This document shows positions 42,158 to 51,031 of a stretch of DNA of 64,000 bases, in pieces; the stretch's first letter is position 1; the number at the start of each line of letters is the position of its first letter. Location: contig NZ_PPXD01000021.1 in NCBI RefSeq assembly GCF_002909375.1, forward strand, positions 1 to 64,000, read 5' to 3'. The translations under genes and the position numbers were made by a program. The notes beneath the pieces were generated by a model. The model was not told where the DNA came from, did not search any database, and saw only the letters and a program-made list of their open reading frames with translations. Source of the stretch: Cryobacterium zongtaii (lineage in GTDB: Bacteria; Actinomycetota; Actinomycetes; Actinomycetales; Microbacteriaceae).

Positions 42158-44391
42158 CGGTTCGCTTCTTTCAGTGGGTCGCGGAGCTCGCCGATCCAGC
42201 CTGTCCGCGGTCGGCGGGCGGTAGGACGGGGACGGATGAGGAACCTCATCAGTCCCCATCCCAGCAGCAGGATCACGAGCAAGATGCCGGAAGCAACCTG
42301 CATCGGCCAGCCCGGTGCACGGAACGCAACAGTGACGACCTCGCCGGCGGAGTCTGCAGGGATGTCGATCCCCATCATGAAGTCGTTCACCAGCTCGGTC
42401 GAAAGCGTGCCACCGTCGACGACGTAGCCCGGCCAGGCGATTCTGCTCAGCGCGACCTCGCCGCCGTCCGGGCCGACCTCGTCGACACGGAAGCTGACGC
42501 CCATGTCGTCTTCGTTGAGCACGGTCACCTGGGTACCTTCCGAGTGCCACACGACGCTTCCCGCGCCCGCGACCGGTTCGTCCCGCACGATCAGCCTCGT
42601 GAGCTCGGTATCGGCGGCCACATGCCAGCCCTCAGGGGTGACAGACCATAATTCTTCGTCGACGGTGCTCTTAACGATCAGCACCGAGCTGACCCCGAGG
42701 TCGTCGGCGAGGTCCTGGCCGGTGTCAGTGTTTGAGTTGAACAGCTTAGGCAGGAGGTCGGCACAGGTGACGCCCTGATACTGCATGCACAGGGCATCAC
42801 CATAGCCCGGGTAGAACACTGACGTGTAGGCGTTCTGCACGGGTGCGTCGGGGATATACCAGAGGTTGGCGACGGTCGTTTCCGGCCAGTCCGCGGAGTT
42901 GATCTGGGAGTTGAGCGGCCCGCCGACGACCAGTACGTCGCCCTCGGCCTCGGTCAGCAACGCGCGGTAGTCCTCGACAAGATGCGGGACCTGGTAGTCC
43001 AGTAGCGGCGCGGCGGGGTGCACCACGTGCTGGGGGTAAATGAAACCGACCGTGACGGCGATGGCGAGTCCGGGAACGATCCAGCCCTGCGCCTTTCGGC
43101 CCCGATCTCGCCAGCGGGCCGGCACAGCGGGCAGCCCCGTGGGCGAGCCAATTCGGTAGATAATCCACAACACGGCGACCACCCCGATGACGGCGGCCAT
43201 GATGACCTTCGCATGCTGCGGCCCCTGGTAGACCGTGAGGACGCCGGCGAACACGGTGTAGCCGGCGGCCGCGAGGAAACGCCGCCGCGAGATGGTCTCG
43301 ACCCTGGCGAGAGACATGCCGATCGCCAGGATGAGGAGCAGCGCGACTGTGAAGTACGGCATCATGCGCACCGGGATCCGGAGCGGGCCGACGTCGCTGG
43401 GCAACAATACGCCCAGCAGCGCCACGCCGAGCAACATGACCACACTGAGCCGGGTGGCCAGCAGAGGCATCAACCGGCGCCACGCGATGAACGCGAACAG
43501 CGGGAGCATCCAGCTCGTGTAGACCAGCGGAGCCGATGGGAAGTAAGCGCCGTACATGCCGACTTGCGGGATCCCGACCGCGGTCGCGGAGGCGACGAGA
43601 CCGCTCAAGTCGACCGTAAGCAGGCCGGTGTTGACGATGTCCTGCCTGCGGCCGGATGTGGATGCCGTCAACAGGCCGGGCAGGTGCACAACGATGGCGA
43701 AGAATCCGGCACCGAACGCGATCAGGAATGCGCGGATGATCGAGGCCCGATGGCGGGCCACGAAGGCCTCGATGATGGTGGCGAGCAGGGCTATGGCGAG
43801 GAAGATCGTCGCGTGCACGTAGCCGATTCCGACGGTGCCGATGCACGCGAGGATCGCCAGGGTCGGTGATTTCGCCCAGAACACCGCCCGGCGGGTCAGG
43901 CCGAAGGCCAACGCCCACATGCTCCACGCGAGCAGCCCGTTGACCCAGGTTGTGGCGTCCAGGTAAAACGTCACACCGGCAAAAGGAACGGCGGCGGCCA
44001 CCGCGGCCGACCAGGCCCTGGTGACCTGGAAAGTGCGGGCGAGCAGGTATGTACCTAGGGAGCCTGCCACGAGGCAGATCACTTTCACAACCGTGGAGAA
44101 GACCAGGGCGTTACCCGCCCAGTGCGACCAGAGACCCACTAGCCACAGGACAGGGCTGAAGATACCCCAGGCCCCCTCGGCTAGGTAGTTACCTGACTGC
44201 CAGACCAGGGGGTTGATCAGCGACCAATTACCCTCCAAAATGCGGGTACCGATCTCGTACCACTGGCCGAATGCGCCCGCCTGAGTGTCATCGACGAAGT
44301 AGTATCCACGGTTCACGAGGAGAGGGAGAGCCGCCCCGAGGAGGACGGCAGCGACCACAACGGCAGGCCACAGGTATCTCGACTTGACCAA
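42154..44391 (-). CDS. YfhO-like large membrane protein (copy B)
   Basis: A 745-residue paralogue of the protein at 33.3-35.6 kb. The first outer loop has F-V-D-D-T-Q-A-G-A-F-G-Q-W-Y, then L-I-N-P-L-V-W-Q-S-G-N-Y-L-A-E-G, and about 12 helices precede a soluble C-terminal domain and a last helix. It starts with TTG, with no convincing Shine-Dalgarno, so the exact start is uncertain. It leads an operon of two GT2 genes and probably glycosylates the exported polymer on the outer face. Confidence 0.78.
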   Translation of the reverse strand: MVKSRYLWPAVVVAAVLLGAALPLLVNRGYYFVDDTQAGAFGQWYEIGTRILEGNWSLINPLVWQSGNYLAEGAWGIFSPVLWLVGLWSHWAGNALVFSTVVKVICLVAGSLGTYLLARTFQVTRAWSAAVAAAVPFAGVTFYLDATTWVNGLLAWSMWALAFGLTRRAVFWAKSPTLAILACIGTVGIGYVHATIFLAIALLATIIEAFVARHRASIIRAFLIAFGAGFFAIVVHLPGLLTASTSGRRQDIVNTGLLTVDLSGLVASATAVGIPQVGMYGAYFPSAPLVYTSWMLPLFAFIAWRRLMPLLATRLSVVMLLGVALLGVLLPSDVGPLRIPVRMMPYFTVALLLILAIGMSLARVETISRRRFLAAAGYTVFAGVLTVYQGPQHAKVIMAAVIGVVAVLWIIYRIGSPTGLPAVPARWRDRGRKAQGWIVPGLAIAVTVGFIYPQHVVHPAAPLLDYQVPHLVEDYRALLTEAEGDVLVVGGPLNSQINSADWPETTVANLWYIPDAPVQNAYTSVFYPGYGDALCMQYQGVTCADLLPKLFNSNTDTGQDLADDLGVSSVLIVKSTVDEELWSVTPEGWHVAADTELTRLIVRDEPVAGAGSVVWHSEGTQVTVLNEDDMGVSFRVDEVGPDGGEVALSRIAWPGYVVDGGTLSTELVNDFMMGIDIPADSAGEVVTVAFRAPGWPMQVASGILLVILLLGWGLMRFLIRPRPTARRPRTGWIGELRDPLKEANR

Positions 44392-44592
44392 ACTAAATGC
44401 CCTATCTCTTCTATTCGGCGGCGATCGCCCAGCCGGAATCCGGCGTCACGGCGCACATACCCGCGTTCAGGCAGGGTGCCACGCAGGCGGTGAAGATCGA
44501 AAATTCCGCGCCACCGCGGAGCGAGCCGCTCACCCATTGTCGCGCAGGGCAGCTGGGTAATCGCAACGCACGGTCCTCTCAGGCCCACCCGG

Positions 44593-44639
44593 TATCGTAA
44601 GGGCACTGTTCTTCCGAAGAAACGAGCAACACTTTAACC
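44593..44639 (+). promoter_or_regulatory. Promoter region of GT2/GtrB operon
   Basis: TATCGT at 44593-44598 could be a -10, giving a leader of about 35 bases with AAGAAACGAG as a weak ribosome site. The whole 248-bp divergent gap holds no gene. Confidence 0.35.
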
Positions 44640-45527
44640 ATGACATCTGATGCAGCCGTGCCCTCGAAGTCTCCACTCGTCTCGATCGTCATCCCCGCAT
44701 ACAACAACGCGGACTACCTCGACGAGACCATGAAGAGCGTGCTCGGCCAGACGTATACGAACCTCGAGGTGATCGTCTCCGACCACGCGTCCACCGACGA
44801 CACCTGGGCCGTCATGCAGCGTTACAGCGCCGACCCTCGCGTCACCCTGCTGCACACCGAGGGTGGCGGTGGCGCGCTACGCAACTGGAACCGGGTGAGC
44901 CAGGCGGCCACCGGCGAGCTGATCAAACTCGTCTGCGGCGACGACCTGCTCTACCCCACCATCGTCGCCCAGCAGGTTGCCGCGCTCATGAACGAGCCCG
45001 GCGCCGTGCTGACCGCCTCCCCGCGTGACATCGTCGACGCCAACGGCGCACCGGTGCTGAAGAACCGCGGCCTGGCCGGCCTGATCGGCGTGCATGACGG
45101 CGCCGTCGCGGTGCGGAAGACCATCACCCAGGGCACCAACATCTTCGGCGAACCCGGCTGCGTGATGATGCGCCGGAGCGTTCTGGAGAAGGTGGGCTGG
45201 TGGGATTCGCGCTGGCCGTACCTGATCGACGAGACCTCCTATTCGATGGTCCTGCTCGAAGGGAAGTTCGTCGGCGTACCCGGCAGCCTGGCCGGCTTCC
45301 GCATCTCCGACAGCCAGTGGAGCGTGCGCCTGGTCGCCGAGCAGGCCGAGCAGGCGATCGGGTTCCACAACTGGATGGCGAAGACCCGCCCCGACGTCGT
45401 TTCCAGCACCGACCGGCGGATCGGCAACGCCCGCGCCAGGGTGATGGCCCAGTTGCGCCGGCTCGCCTACATCTGGCTCGGTCGTCGCATGTCCAAGGCG
45501 GTGACGACGGATGCCGCAGCCAACTGA
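44640..45527 (+). CDS. GT2 glycosyltransferase
   Basis: A 295-residue GT-A enzyme. V-S-I-V-I-P-A-Y-N-N-A-D-Y, D-H-A-S-T-D-D-T and the metal motif C-G-D-D-L-L are the family marks. There is no membrane domain, though the C-terminus is basic and helical (R-R-L-A-Y-I-W-L-G-R-R) and may sit on the membrane. The stop lies inside the next gene by 17 bp if that gene uses its first start. The sugar is unknown. Confidence 0.88.
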   Translation: MTSDAAVPSKSPLVSIVIPAYNNADYLDETMKSVLGQTYTNLEVIVSDHASTDDTWAVMQRYSADPRVTLLHTEGGGGALRNWNRVSQAATGELIKLVCGDDLLYPTIVAQQVAALMNEPGAVLTASPRDIVDANGAPVLKNRGLAGLIGVHDGAVAVRKTITQGTNIFGEPGCVMMRRSVLEKVGWWDSRWPYLIDETSYSMVLLEGKFVGVPGSLAGFRISDSQWSVRLVAEQAEQAIGFHNWMAKTRPDVVSSTDRRIGNARARVMAQLRRLAYIWLGRRMSKAVTTDAAAN

Positions 45528-46584
45528 CCCGTTCGACGAAACGGCCCGTGTGATAGGTTCTGAACCCGTGACACTCCCCTCTGCAGAACCCGACGTCGCC
45601 GACCACAGCATCTCGATCGTCATCCCCGTCTATCAGGGAGAACGCACCCTCACCGGCGTGCTCGACGAGATCGAACCGCTGACCCGGCTGAGCATCACCC
45701 CCGACGGGTACAGCTTCCAGGTTGAAGAGGTTCTGCTGGTCTTCGACCACGGTCCGGACGACTCCGCGTCGATCATCCGCAGCATCACCGAACGCTTTCC
45801 GTTCGCCCGCGGCATCTGGCTGAGCAAGAACTTCGGTCAGCACGCGGCGACCCTGGCCGGCATGGCGTCCTCCGGTGGCGACTGGATCGTCACCCTCGAC
45901 GAGGACGGCCAGCACGACCCGCGCGCCATCGGCGGGATGCTTGACACCGCCATGCGCGAGCAGGCCAGTGTCGTCTACGCCAAGCCGACCAACCCGGCCC
46001 CACACGGACCCGTGCGCAACGCCGCCTCGAAGACCGCGAAATACCTGCTCACCAAGCTGTCCGGCACCGGCGCGGCCGCCGACTACCAGAGCTACCGGTT
46101 GATGCTCGGCAACATCGGCCGCAGCGTCGCCGCCTATGCCGGCTCCGGGGTCTACCTCGACGTCGCCATCGGCTGGGTCGCCTCCCGCGTCACGACCTCC
46201 CCGGTCGAACTGCGCGAAGAAGGCGAACGCAGCTCCGGCTATTCGGCCCGCCGGCTGTTCTCGCACTTCTGGCGCATGATCCTCACCACCGGCACCAGAG
46301 GCCTGCGGATCGTCAGCGGGCTCGGCGTGGTCTTTGCCGTGATCGGCGTGATCTTCGCCGTCGTCATCTTCATCCAGCGGCTCGCCGGTGACATCGCCAT
46401 CCAGGGTTGGGCGTCGCTCAGCGTCCTGGTGCTGCTGAGCGCCGGGTTCATCCTGTTCTCCCTGGGCATCATCGCCGAGTACATCGGCATCAACGTGAAC
46501 ATGGCCATGGGCAAACCGCCGTACCTCATCACGACCGACCCGGCGGATGGGCCTCTCGGGCGGACGCGCAAAGCGGCCAAGTGA
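45511..46584 (+). CDS. GtrB/DPM1-like GT2 with two C-terminal helices
   Basis: A 357-residue enzyme. The GT-A domain has V-I-P-V-Y-Q-G-E, F-D-H-G-P-D-D-S and the metal site L-D-E-D-G-Q-H-D. Two membrane helices at about residues 268-290 and 303-325 match GtrB/ArnC-type polyprenyl-phosphate glycosyltransferases. GTG 45568 with TAGGTT eight bases upstream is an alternative leaderless start giving 338 residues. It should make an undecaprenyl-phosphate-linked sugar, the donor for GT-C or YfhO-like proteins. It is coupled by GTGA to the following SDR gene. Confidence 0.88.
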   Translation: MPQPTDPFDETARVIGSEPVTLPSAEPDVADHSISIVIPVYQGERTLTGVLDEIEPLTRLSITPDGYSFQVEEVLLVFDHGPDDSASIIRSITERFPFARGIWLSKNFGQHAATLAGMASSGGDWIVTLDEDGQHDPRAIGGMLDTAMREQASVVYAKPTNPAPHGPVRNAASKTAKYLLTKLSGTGAAADYQSYRLMLGNIGRSVAAYAGSGVYLDVAIGWVASRVTTSPVELREEGERSSGYSARRLFSHFWRMILTTGTRGLRIVSGLGVVFAVIGVIFAVVIFIQRLAGDIAIQGWASLSVLVLLSAGFILFSLGIIAEYIGINVNMAMGKPPYLITTDPADGPLGRTRKAAK

Positions 46585-47549
46585 CCACATACGTCTGGGT
46601 GATCGGGGCCCGCGGCCTGCTTGGCGGTGCCACGGCCGCCGCGATCAGCCGTCGCCCCGGCTGGGTATTGCTGAACGCAGAACCGCTGCCGTGGGCCGAT
46701 GACGACGCCCTGGCGGCCGCCGCCGCGGCGACCGCCACCCGGCTGCTCGAGACCGCCGCAACCGAGCGCACGAACTGGGCGGTGCTGTGGCTGGCCGGAA
46801 ACGCCGTCACCTCCACACCCCCGGCTGCGATCGATCGGGAACTGCGTCAGCTGCGCCTGGTGCTCGACGCTGTCGGCACCGCCGCCGCCCACCAGGGCAC
46901 CTCCGGCGCCGGCGCCGTGTTCTACGCGTCCTCGGCCGGCGGCGTGTACGGCGGTTCGGCGCATCCGCCGTTCAACGAGCGCAGCACACCGGTGCCGATC
47001 TCGGGCTATGGACGGTTCAAGCTCGACGCCGAGGCGAGCCTGTTCGCCTTCTCCCGCGCCAGCGGGGTCTCGGTGCTCGCCGGCCGGATCGCGAACCTGT
47101 ACGGGCCCGGCCAGAAGCTGGGCAAGATGCAGGGCCTGATCTCGCACCTGGCCAAGGCCCAGTTCTCACCCAAGCCGGCGTCGATCTTCGTGCCGCTGGA
47201 GACCATGCGGGACTACATTTTCGTGCGTGACTGCGCCGAACTCGTCGTGGACTGCGTCGCCAGGCTGCTCGAGGTCACCGCCGCCACCGGACGCACAGAG
47301 GTGATCAAGAACCTCGCCTCGGGTCAGGCCGTGACGATCAGCAACCTCCTCGGCCAGATCCGCAGCCTCGCCAAAGGCCAGCCGAATGTGATGCTGGGCT
47401 ACTCGGCCGAGGCCTCGATGCAGGGCCTGGATCTGCGCATCACCTCGACGGTTTGGCCCGACCTGGACCGGCGGCAGCTGACCAGCCTGCCCGCGGGGAT
47501 CAAGGCCACTATGGACGACGTCCTCGCCCACATCCAGTCCGGCGGCTGA
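46581..47549 (+). CDS. NAD-dependent epimerase/dehydratase (SDR)
   Basis: A 322-residue extended SDR. V-I-G-A-R-G-L-L-G-G at about residues 6-15 is the cofactor site, and the catalytic pair is in G-Y-G-R-F-K. Y-A-S-S-A-G-G-V-Y-G supplies the serine. The GTG overlaps the previous TGA by four bases. It probably modifies the nucleotide sugar used by the GtrB-like or GT2 gene upstream. It is more divergent than the other SDRs here and its reaction cannot be named. It ends before a strong terminator shared with rmlA. Confidence 0.82.
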   Translation: MTTYVWVIGARGLLGGATAAAISRRPGWVLLNAEPLPWADDDALAAAAAATATRLLETAATERTNWAVLWLAGNAVTSTPPAAIDRELRQLRLVLDAVGTAAAHQGTSGAGAVFYASSAGGVYGGSAHPPFNERSTPVPISGYGRFKLDAEASLFAFSRASGVSVLAGRIANLYGPGQKLGKMQGLISHLAKAQFSPKPASIFVPLETMRDYIFVRDCAELVVDCVARLLEVTAATGRTEVIKNLASGQAVTISNLLGQIRSLAKGQPNVMLGYSAEASMQGLDLRITSTVWPDLDRRQLTSLPAGIKATMDDVLAHIQSGG

Positions 47550-47571
47550 CGCCCCGCTGCCGAGATGCCGC

Positions 47572-47604
47572 AAAGGCCCCGTGGATCGCATCCACGGGGC
47601 CTTT
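47572..47604. terminator. Bidirectional hairpin between convergent SDR and rmlA
   Basis: A perfect 15-bp stem (AAAGGCCCCGTGGAT with ATCCACGGGGCCTTT) closes a three-base CGC loop. It lies between convergent genes. The stem ends in three Ts on either strand but lacks a longer T-run, so it is a strong hairpin with short tails. Confidence 0.85.
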
Positions 47605-47624
47605 GAGGTGATTCGGCGGGCTGG

Positions 47625-48491
47625 CTAGTCCTTCTTCAGGAGCCCGTTCAGGTAGACGCCGTAACCGCTCTTGGCGAGCGGGGCGGCGAGACGGCTCAGC
47701 TGGGCGTCGTCGATCCAGCCGGCGCGCCAGGCGATCTCTTCGATGCAGCCGATCTTGTGGCCCTGTCGGTCTTCGATGACGCGCACGTATTCGGAGGCCT
47801 GCATCATCGATTCGAAGGTGCCGGTATCCAGCCAGGCGGTGCCGCGGTCCAGGACCTGCACGTGCAGGTTGCCCTGGTTGAGGTAGCGCTCGTTGACGGT
47901 GGAGATCTCCAGCTCGCCGCGGGCGCTGGGTTCGATGGACTTGGCGATCTCGACGACGGAGTTGTCGTAGAAGTACAGCCCGGGCACGGCGTAGTTGCTC
48001 TTGGGCTTGGTCGGCTTCTCTTCGATCGACACGGCGGTGAAGTCGTCGTCGAACTCCACGACCCCATAGGAGGTGGGGTTGGACACGTGGTACGCGAAGA
48101 TCAGGGCGCCGTCGATGTCGGCGTTGTTGCGGAGCGCCGAGCCCAGGCCGGCGCCGTGGAAGATGTTGTCGCCCAACACCAGGGCGACGCTGTCATCGCC
48201 GATGAAGTCCTCACCGATGGTGAACGCCTGCGCGAGGCCGTCCGGGGAGGGTTGCACGGCGTATTCGAGGCGGATGCCGAGCTCGCTCCCGTCGCCGAGG
48301 AGGGCCTTGAACTGGTCGTTGTACTCGGGGGTGGTGATGATGAGCACCTCGCGGATACCGGCCATCATCAGCGTCGAGAGGGGGTAGTAGATCATCGGCT
48401 TGTCGTAGATGGGCATCAACTGCTTGGAGATGCCCTTGGTGATCGGCCAGAGGCGGGTTCCTGAGCCTCCGGCGAGAATGATTCCGCGCAT
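47625..48491 (-). CDS. rmlA: Glucose-1-phosphate thymidylyltransferase
   Basis: A 288-residue enzyme making dTDP-glucose, the first step to dTDP-rhamnose. G-G-S-G-T-R-L-W-P at residues 8-16, [12 protein letters not shown] and V-L-G-D-N-I-F-H-G are near-invariant in RmlA. The length is standard. AAGGGAA lies eight bases upstream of the ATG, four bases after the rmlC stop, so rmlC and rmlA form one operon. Confidence 0.97.
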   Translation of the reverse strand: MRGIILAGGSGTRLWPITKGISKQLMPIYDKPMIYYPLSTLMMAGIREVLIITTPEYNDQFKALLGDGSELGIRLEYAVQPSPDGLAQAFTIGEDFIGDDSVALVLGDNIFHGAGLGSALRNNADIDGALIFAYHVSNPTSYGVVEFDDDFTAVSIEEKPTKPKSNYAVPGLYFYDNSVVEIAKSIEPSARGELEISTVNERYLNQGNLHVQVLDRGTAWLDTGTFESMMQASEYVRVIEDRQGHKIGCIEEIAWRAGWIDDAQLSRLAAPLAKSGYGVYLNGLLKKD

Positions 48492-48494
48492 GGT

Positions 48495-49103
48495 CTAGTT
48501 CCCTTCGTTGAGCGACTGGTAGTAGGCGCGGGCGGCGTCCCAGGTGGGCAGCAGTCCGCTCGCGGCGGCCTCGGCGAGGCTGGGTGCGTCGGTGTCTTTC
48601 GGCGAGAGCAGCAGCTCTCCGGCCGAGGACGGGAAGATCAGGCCGACCTCGTCATCGAGCGGGTTGATCCCGTGCTCGGCGCCGGCGGTGTAGGTGGAGG
48701 AGACCAGGTAGCTCACGGTGGCCTTGTCGGTCAGGGCGACGAAAGCGTGGCCGAGGCCCTCGGAAATGTAGACGGCCTTACGGTCGACGTCGTCCAGCAG
48801 TACGGAGTCCCACTGGCCGAAGGTGGGCGAACCGACCCGGATGTCGACGATGAAGTCGATGATCGCACCGTGCGTGGCGGTGACGTACTTGGCCTGGCCC
48901 GGCGGGATATCGGCGAAGTGGATGCCGCGCACGACGCCGCGGCTGGACACGCTGGTGTTGGCCTGACGCAGGTCCAGCGGGTGCCCGACCGCCTCGGACA
49001 ACTTGTCGAAGCGGTACCACTCGAGGAAGACTCCCCGGTCGTCCCCGAACTGCTTGGGGGTCACCTCGTAGGAATCGGGGACGGAGAGTTCACGAATCTG
49101 CAC
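48495..49103 (-). CDS. rmlC: dTDP-4-dehydrorhamnose 3,5-epimerase
   Basis: A 202-residue cupin enzyme. F-G-D-D-R-G-V-F-L-E-W and V-V-R-G-I-H-F are the substrate and catalytic-histidine motifs, and F-V-A-L-T-D and Y follow in the usual place. GTG 49103 is chosen because TAGGCT (49116-49111 on this strand) sits seven bases upstream and the added residues upstream are not RmlC-like. The C-terminal extension of about 15 residues is typical of actinobacterial forms. It is divergent from rmlB. Confidence 0.95.
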   Translation of the reverse strand: MQIRELSVPDSYEVTPKQFGDDRGVFLEWYRFDKLSEAVGHPLDLRQANTSVSSRGVVRGIHFADIPPGQAKYVTATHGAIIDFIVDIRVGSPTFGQWDSVLLDDVDRKAVYISEGLGHAFVALTDKATVSYLVSSTYTAGAEHGINPLDDEVGLIFPSSAGELLLSPKDTDAPSLAEAAASGLLPTWDAARAYYQSLNEGN

Positions 49104-49179
49104 GTTTGCCAGCCTAGCAATGTGCGTCCAGTAGAATCGCGGAGGCACCTTTACGCAAACGGAATGGTCACGTATATAT
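49104..49179. promoter_or_regulatory. Divergent rmlC / rmlB promoters
   Basis: Minus strand: TAGGCT seven bases before the rmlC GTG. Plus strand: TAGAAT at 49132-49137, about 42 bases before the rmlB start, with an AT-rich ACGTATATAT just before the ATG. Both promoters fit within 76 bp and may exclude each other. Confidence 0.5.
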
Positions 49180-50166
49180 ATGAAGATCCTCGTCACCGGC
49201 GGAGCCGGGTTCATCGGCTCGAACTTTGTTCGTCGCACCCTGCAGGACGCTTACCCGGGCCTGGAAGGCGCCGAAGTCGTCGTCCTGGACGCCCTCACCT
49301 ACTCCGGAAACCTGGAGAACCTGGCCCCCGTGGCCGATTCTGACCGCTACACCTTTGTCCAAGGCGACATCCGCGACGGCGCTCTGCTGGACACCCTGTT
49401 CCCGGGGCTGGACGCCGTTGTGCACTTCGCCGCGGAATCCCACGTGGACCGCTCCGTGCGGGACGCCTCGATCTTCGTCGAGACCAACGTGCTCGGCACC
49501 CAGCAGCTGCTCGACGCGGCGCTGCGCAACAACCTGCCCAGGTTCGTGCACGTGTCCACCGACGAGGTCTACGGCTCCATCGCCGAAGGCTCCTGGAACG
49601 AAGAGCGCGCCCTCGAGCCCAACTCGCCGTACTCCGCGTCGAAGGCCGGCAGCGACCTGCTCGCCCGCAGCTACCACCGCACCCACGGCCTGAACGTGTC
49701 GATCACCCGGTGCTCGAACAACTACGGCCCGTACCACTTCCCCGAGAAGGTCATCCCGCTGTTCGTGACCAACCTCATCGACGACCTGCACGTTCCCCTC
49801 TACGGCGAGGGCAACAACATCCGTGACTGGCTGCACGTAGACGACCACACCCGCGCCATCGCGATGGTGCTGGTCTCCGGCCGCGCCGGCGAGATCTACA
49901 ACATCGGCGGCGGTACCGAGCTGACCAACGTCGAGCTCACCCAGCTGCTGCTGGACGCCACCGGCAAGGACTGGTCCTACGTGGACCGGGTCGCCGACCG
50001 TCTCGGCCACGACCTGCGCTACTCCGTGGACATTTCCAAGATCCAGGCCGAACTCGGCTACTCCCCCGAGGTGCCCTTCGAGAAGGGCCTGGCCGACGTG
50101 GTGCAGTGGTACCGCGACAACCGCTCCTGGTGGGAACCCCTCAAGGCCCGCGCGGCGTTGAGCTGA
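49180..50166 (+). CDS. rmlB: dTDP-glucose 4,6-dehydratase
   Basis: A 328-residue extended SDR. T-G-G-A-G-F-I-G-S-N at residues 6-15 binds NAD. H-V-S-T-D-E-V-Y-G and the catalytic Y-S-A-S-K are exactly those of RmlB, with S-H-V-D-R-S in between. It makes dTDP-4-keto-6-deoxyglucose for RmlC and RmlD. rmlD starts ten bases after it. Confidence 0.97.
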   Translation: MKILVTGGAGFIGSNFVRRTLQDAYPGLEGAEVVVLDALTYSGNLENLAPVADSDRYTFVQGDIRDGALLDTLFPGLDAVVHFAAESHVDRSVRDASIFVETNVLGTQQLLDAALRNNLPRFVHVSTDEVYGSIAEGSWNEERALEPNSPYSASKAGSDLLARSYHRTHGLNVSITRCSNNYGPYHFPEKVIPLFVTNLIDDLHVPLYGEGNNIRDWLHVDDHTRAIAMVLVSGRAGEIYNIGGGTELTNVELTQLLLDATGKDWSYVDRVADRLGHDLRYSVDISKIQAELGYSPEVPFEKGLADVVQWYRDNRSWWEPLKARAALS

Positions 50167-50176
50167 GCCTGCTGAC

Positions 50177-51031
50177 ATGACCCGTTATCTGATCGCCGGC
50201 GCGGCCGGGATGCTCGGCCGCGACCTGCAGGACGCCCTCTCCGACCGTGATGTCACGGCCGTGGACCGCAGCGAGCTGGACATCACCGACCTCGCCGCCG
50301 TTCAGAAGGCCGTCACCGGCCACGACGTGATCATCAACGCCGCCGCGTACACCGCGGTGGATGCGGCGGAGGAGAACGAGGCCGCCGCGTACGCGGTGAA
50401 CGCCATCGGCCCGCGCAACCTCGCAATCGCGGCCGCCGCCAGCGGTGCGAAGCTCGTGCAGATCTCCACCGACTACGTCTTCGACGGCACCGGCAGCACG
50501 CCGTACCCCGAAGACACCGCGATCGACCCGCTCAACGCGTACGGCCGCACCAAGGCCGCCGGTGAACAGTTCGTGCTCACCGAGAACCCCGCCGGCAGCT
50601 ACATCGTGCGCACAGCGTGGCTCTATGGCGCACACGGCCCCAACTTCGGCCGCACCATGCTCACCCTCGCCGCGGGCCGGGACACCGTCTCCGTCGTCGC
50701 CGACCAGTTCGGCCAACCCACCTGGACCGTCGACCTGGCCCGCCAGATCGTGGCGATGCTCGACGCCGACGCGCCAGCCGGCATCTACCACGGCACCAAC
50801 GCCGGGCAGACGAACTGGTTCGGGTTCGCCAGGGCCGTGTTCGCCAACGCGGGCCTGGACCCTGACCGGGTGCTGCCCACCGACGGCCGCACGTTCGTGC
50901 GTCCGGCCCCACGACCGTCGTACTCGGTACTCGGGCACGACGCCTGGTCCGCTGCCGGCCTGGCCCCGATGCGGCCCTGGACCGAGGCCCTCGAGGACGC
51001 CGCGACCCACGGCGCTTTCACCCCGTCATGA
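50177..51031 (+). CDS. rmlD: dTDP-4-dehydrorhamnose reductase
   Basis: A 284-residue SDR that completes dTDP-rhamnose. G-A-A-G-M-L-G-R-D-L at residues 8-17 binds NADPH. N-A-A-A-Y-T-A-V-D-A, S-T-D-Y-V-F-D-G and the catalytic Y-G-R-T-K are diagnostic of RmlD. The stop overlaps the next glycosyltransferase start by four bases, as in mycobacteria where a rhamnosyltransferase gene adjoins rmlD. Confidence 0.96.
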   Translation: MTRYLIAGAAGMLGRDLQDALSDRDVTAVDRSELDITDLAAVQKAVTGHDVIINAAAYTAVDAAEENEAAAYAVNAIGPRNLAIAAAASGAKLVQISTDYVFDGTGSTPYPEDTAIDPLNAYGRTKAAGEQFVLTENPAGSYIVRTAWLYGAHGPNFGRTMLTLAAGRDTVSVVADQFGQPTWTVDLARQIVAMLDADAPAGIYHGTNAGQTNWFGFARAVFANAGLDPDRVLPTDGRTFVRPAPRPSYSVLGHDAWSAAGLAPMRPWTEALEDAATHGAFTPS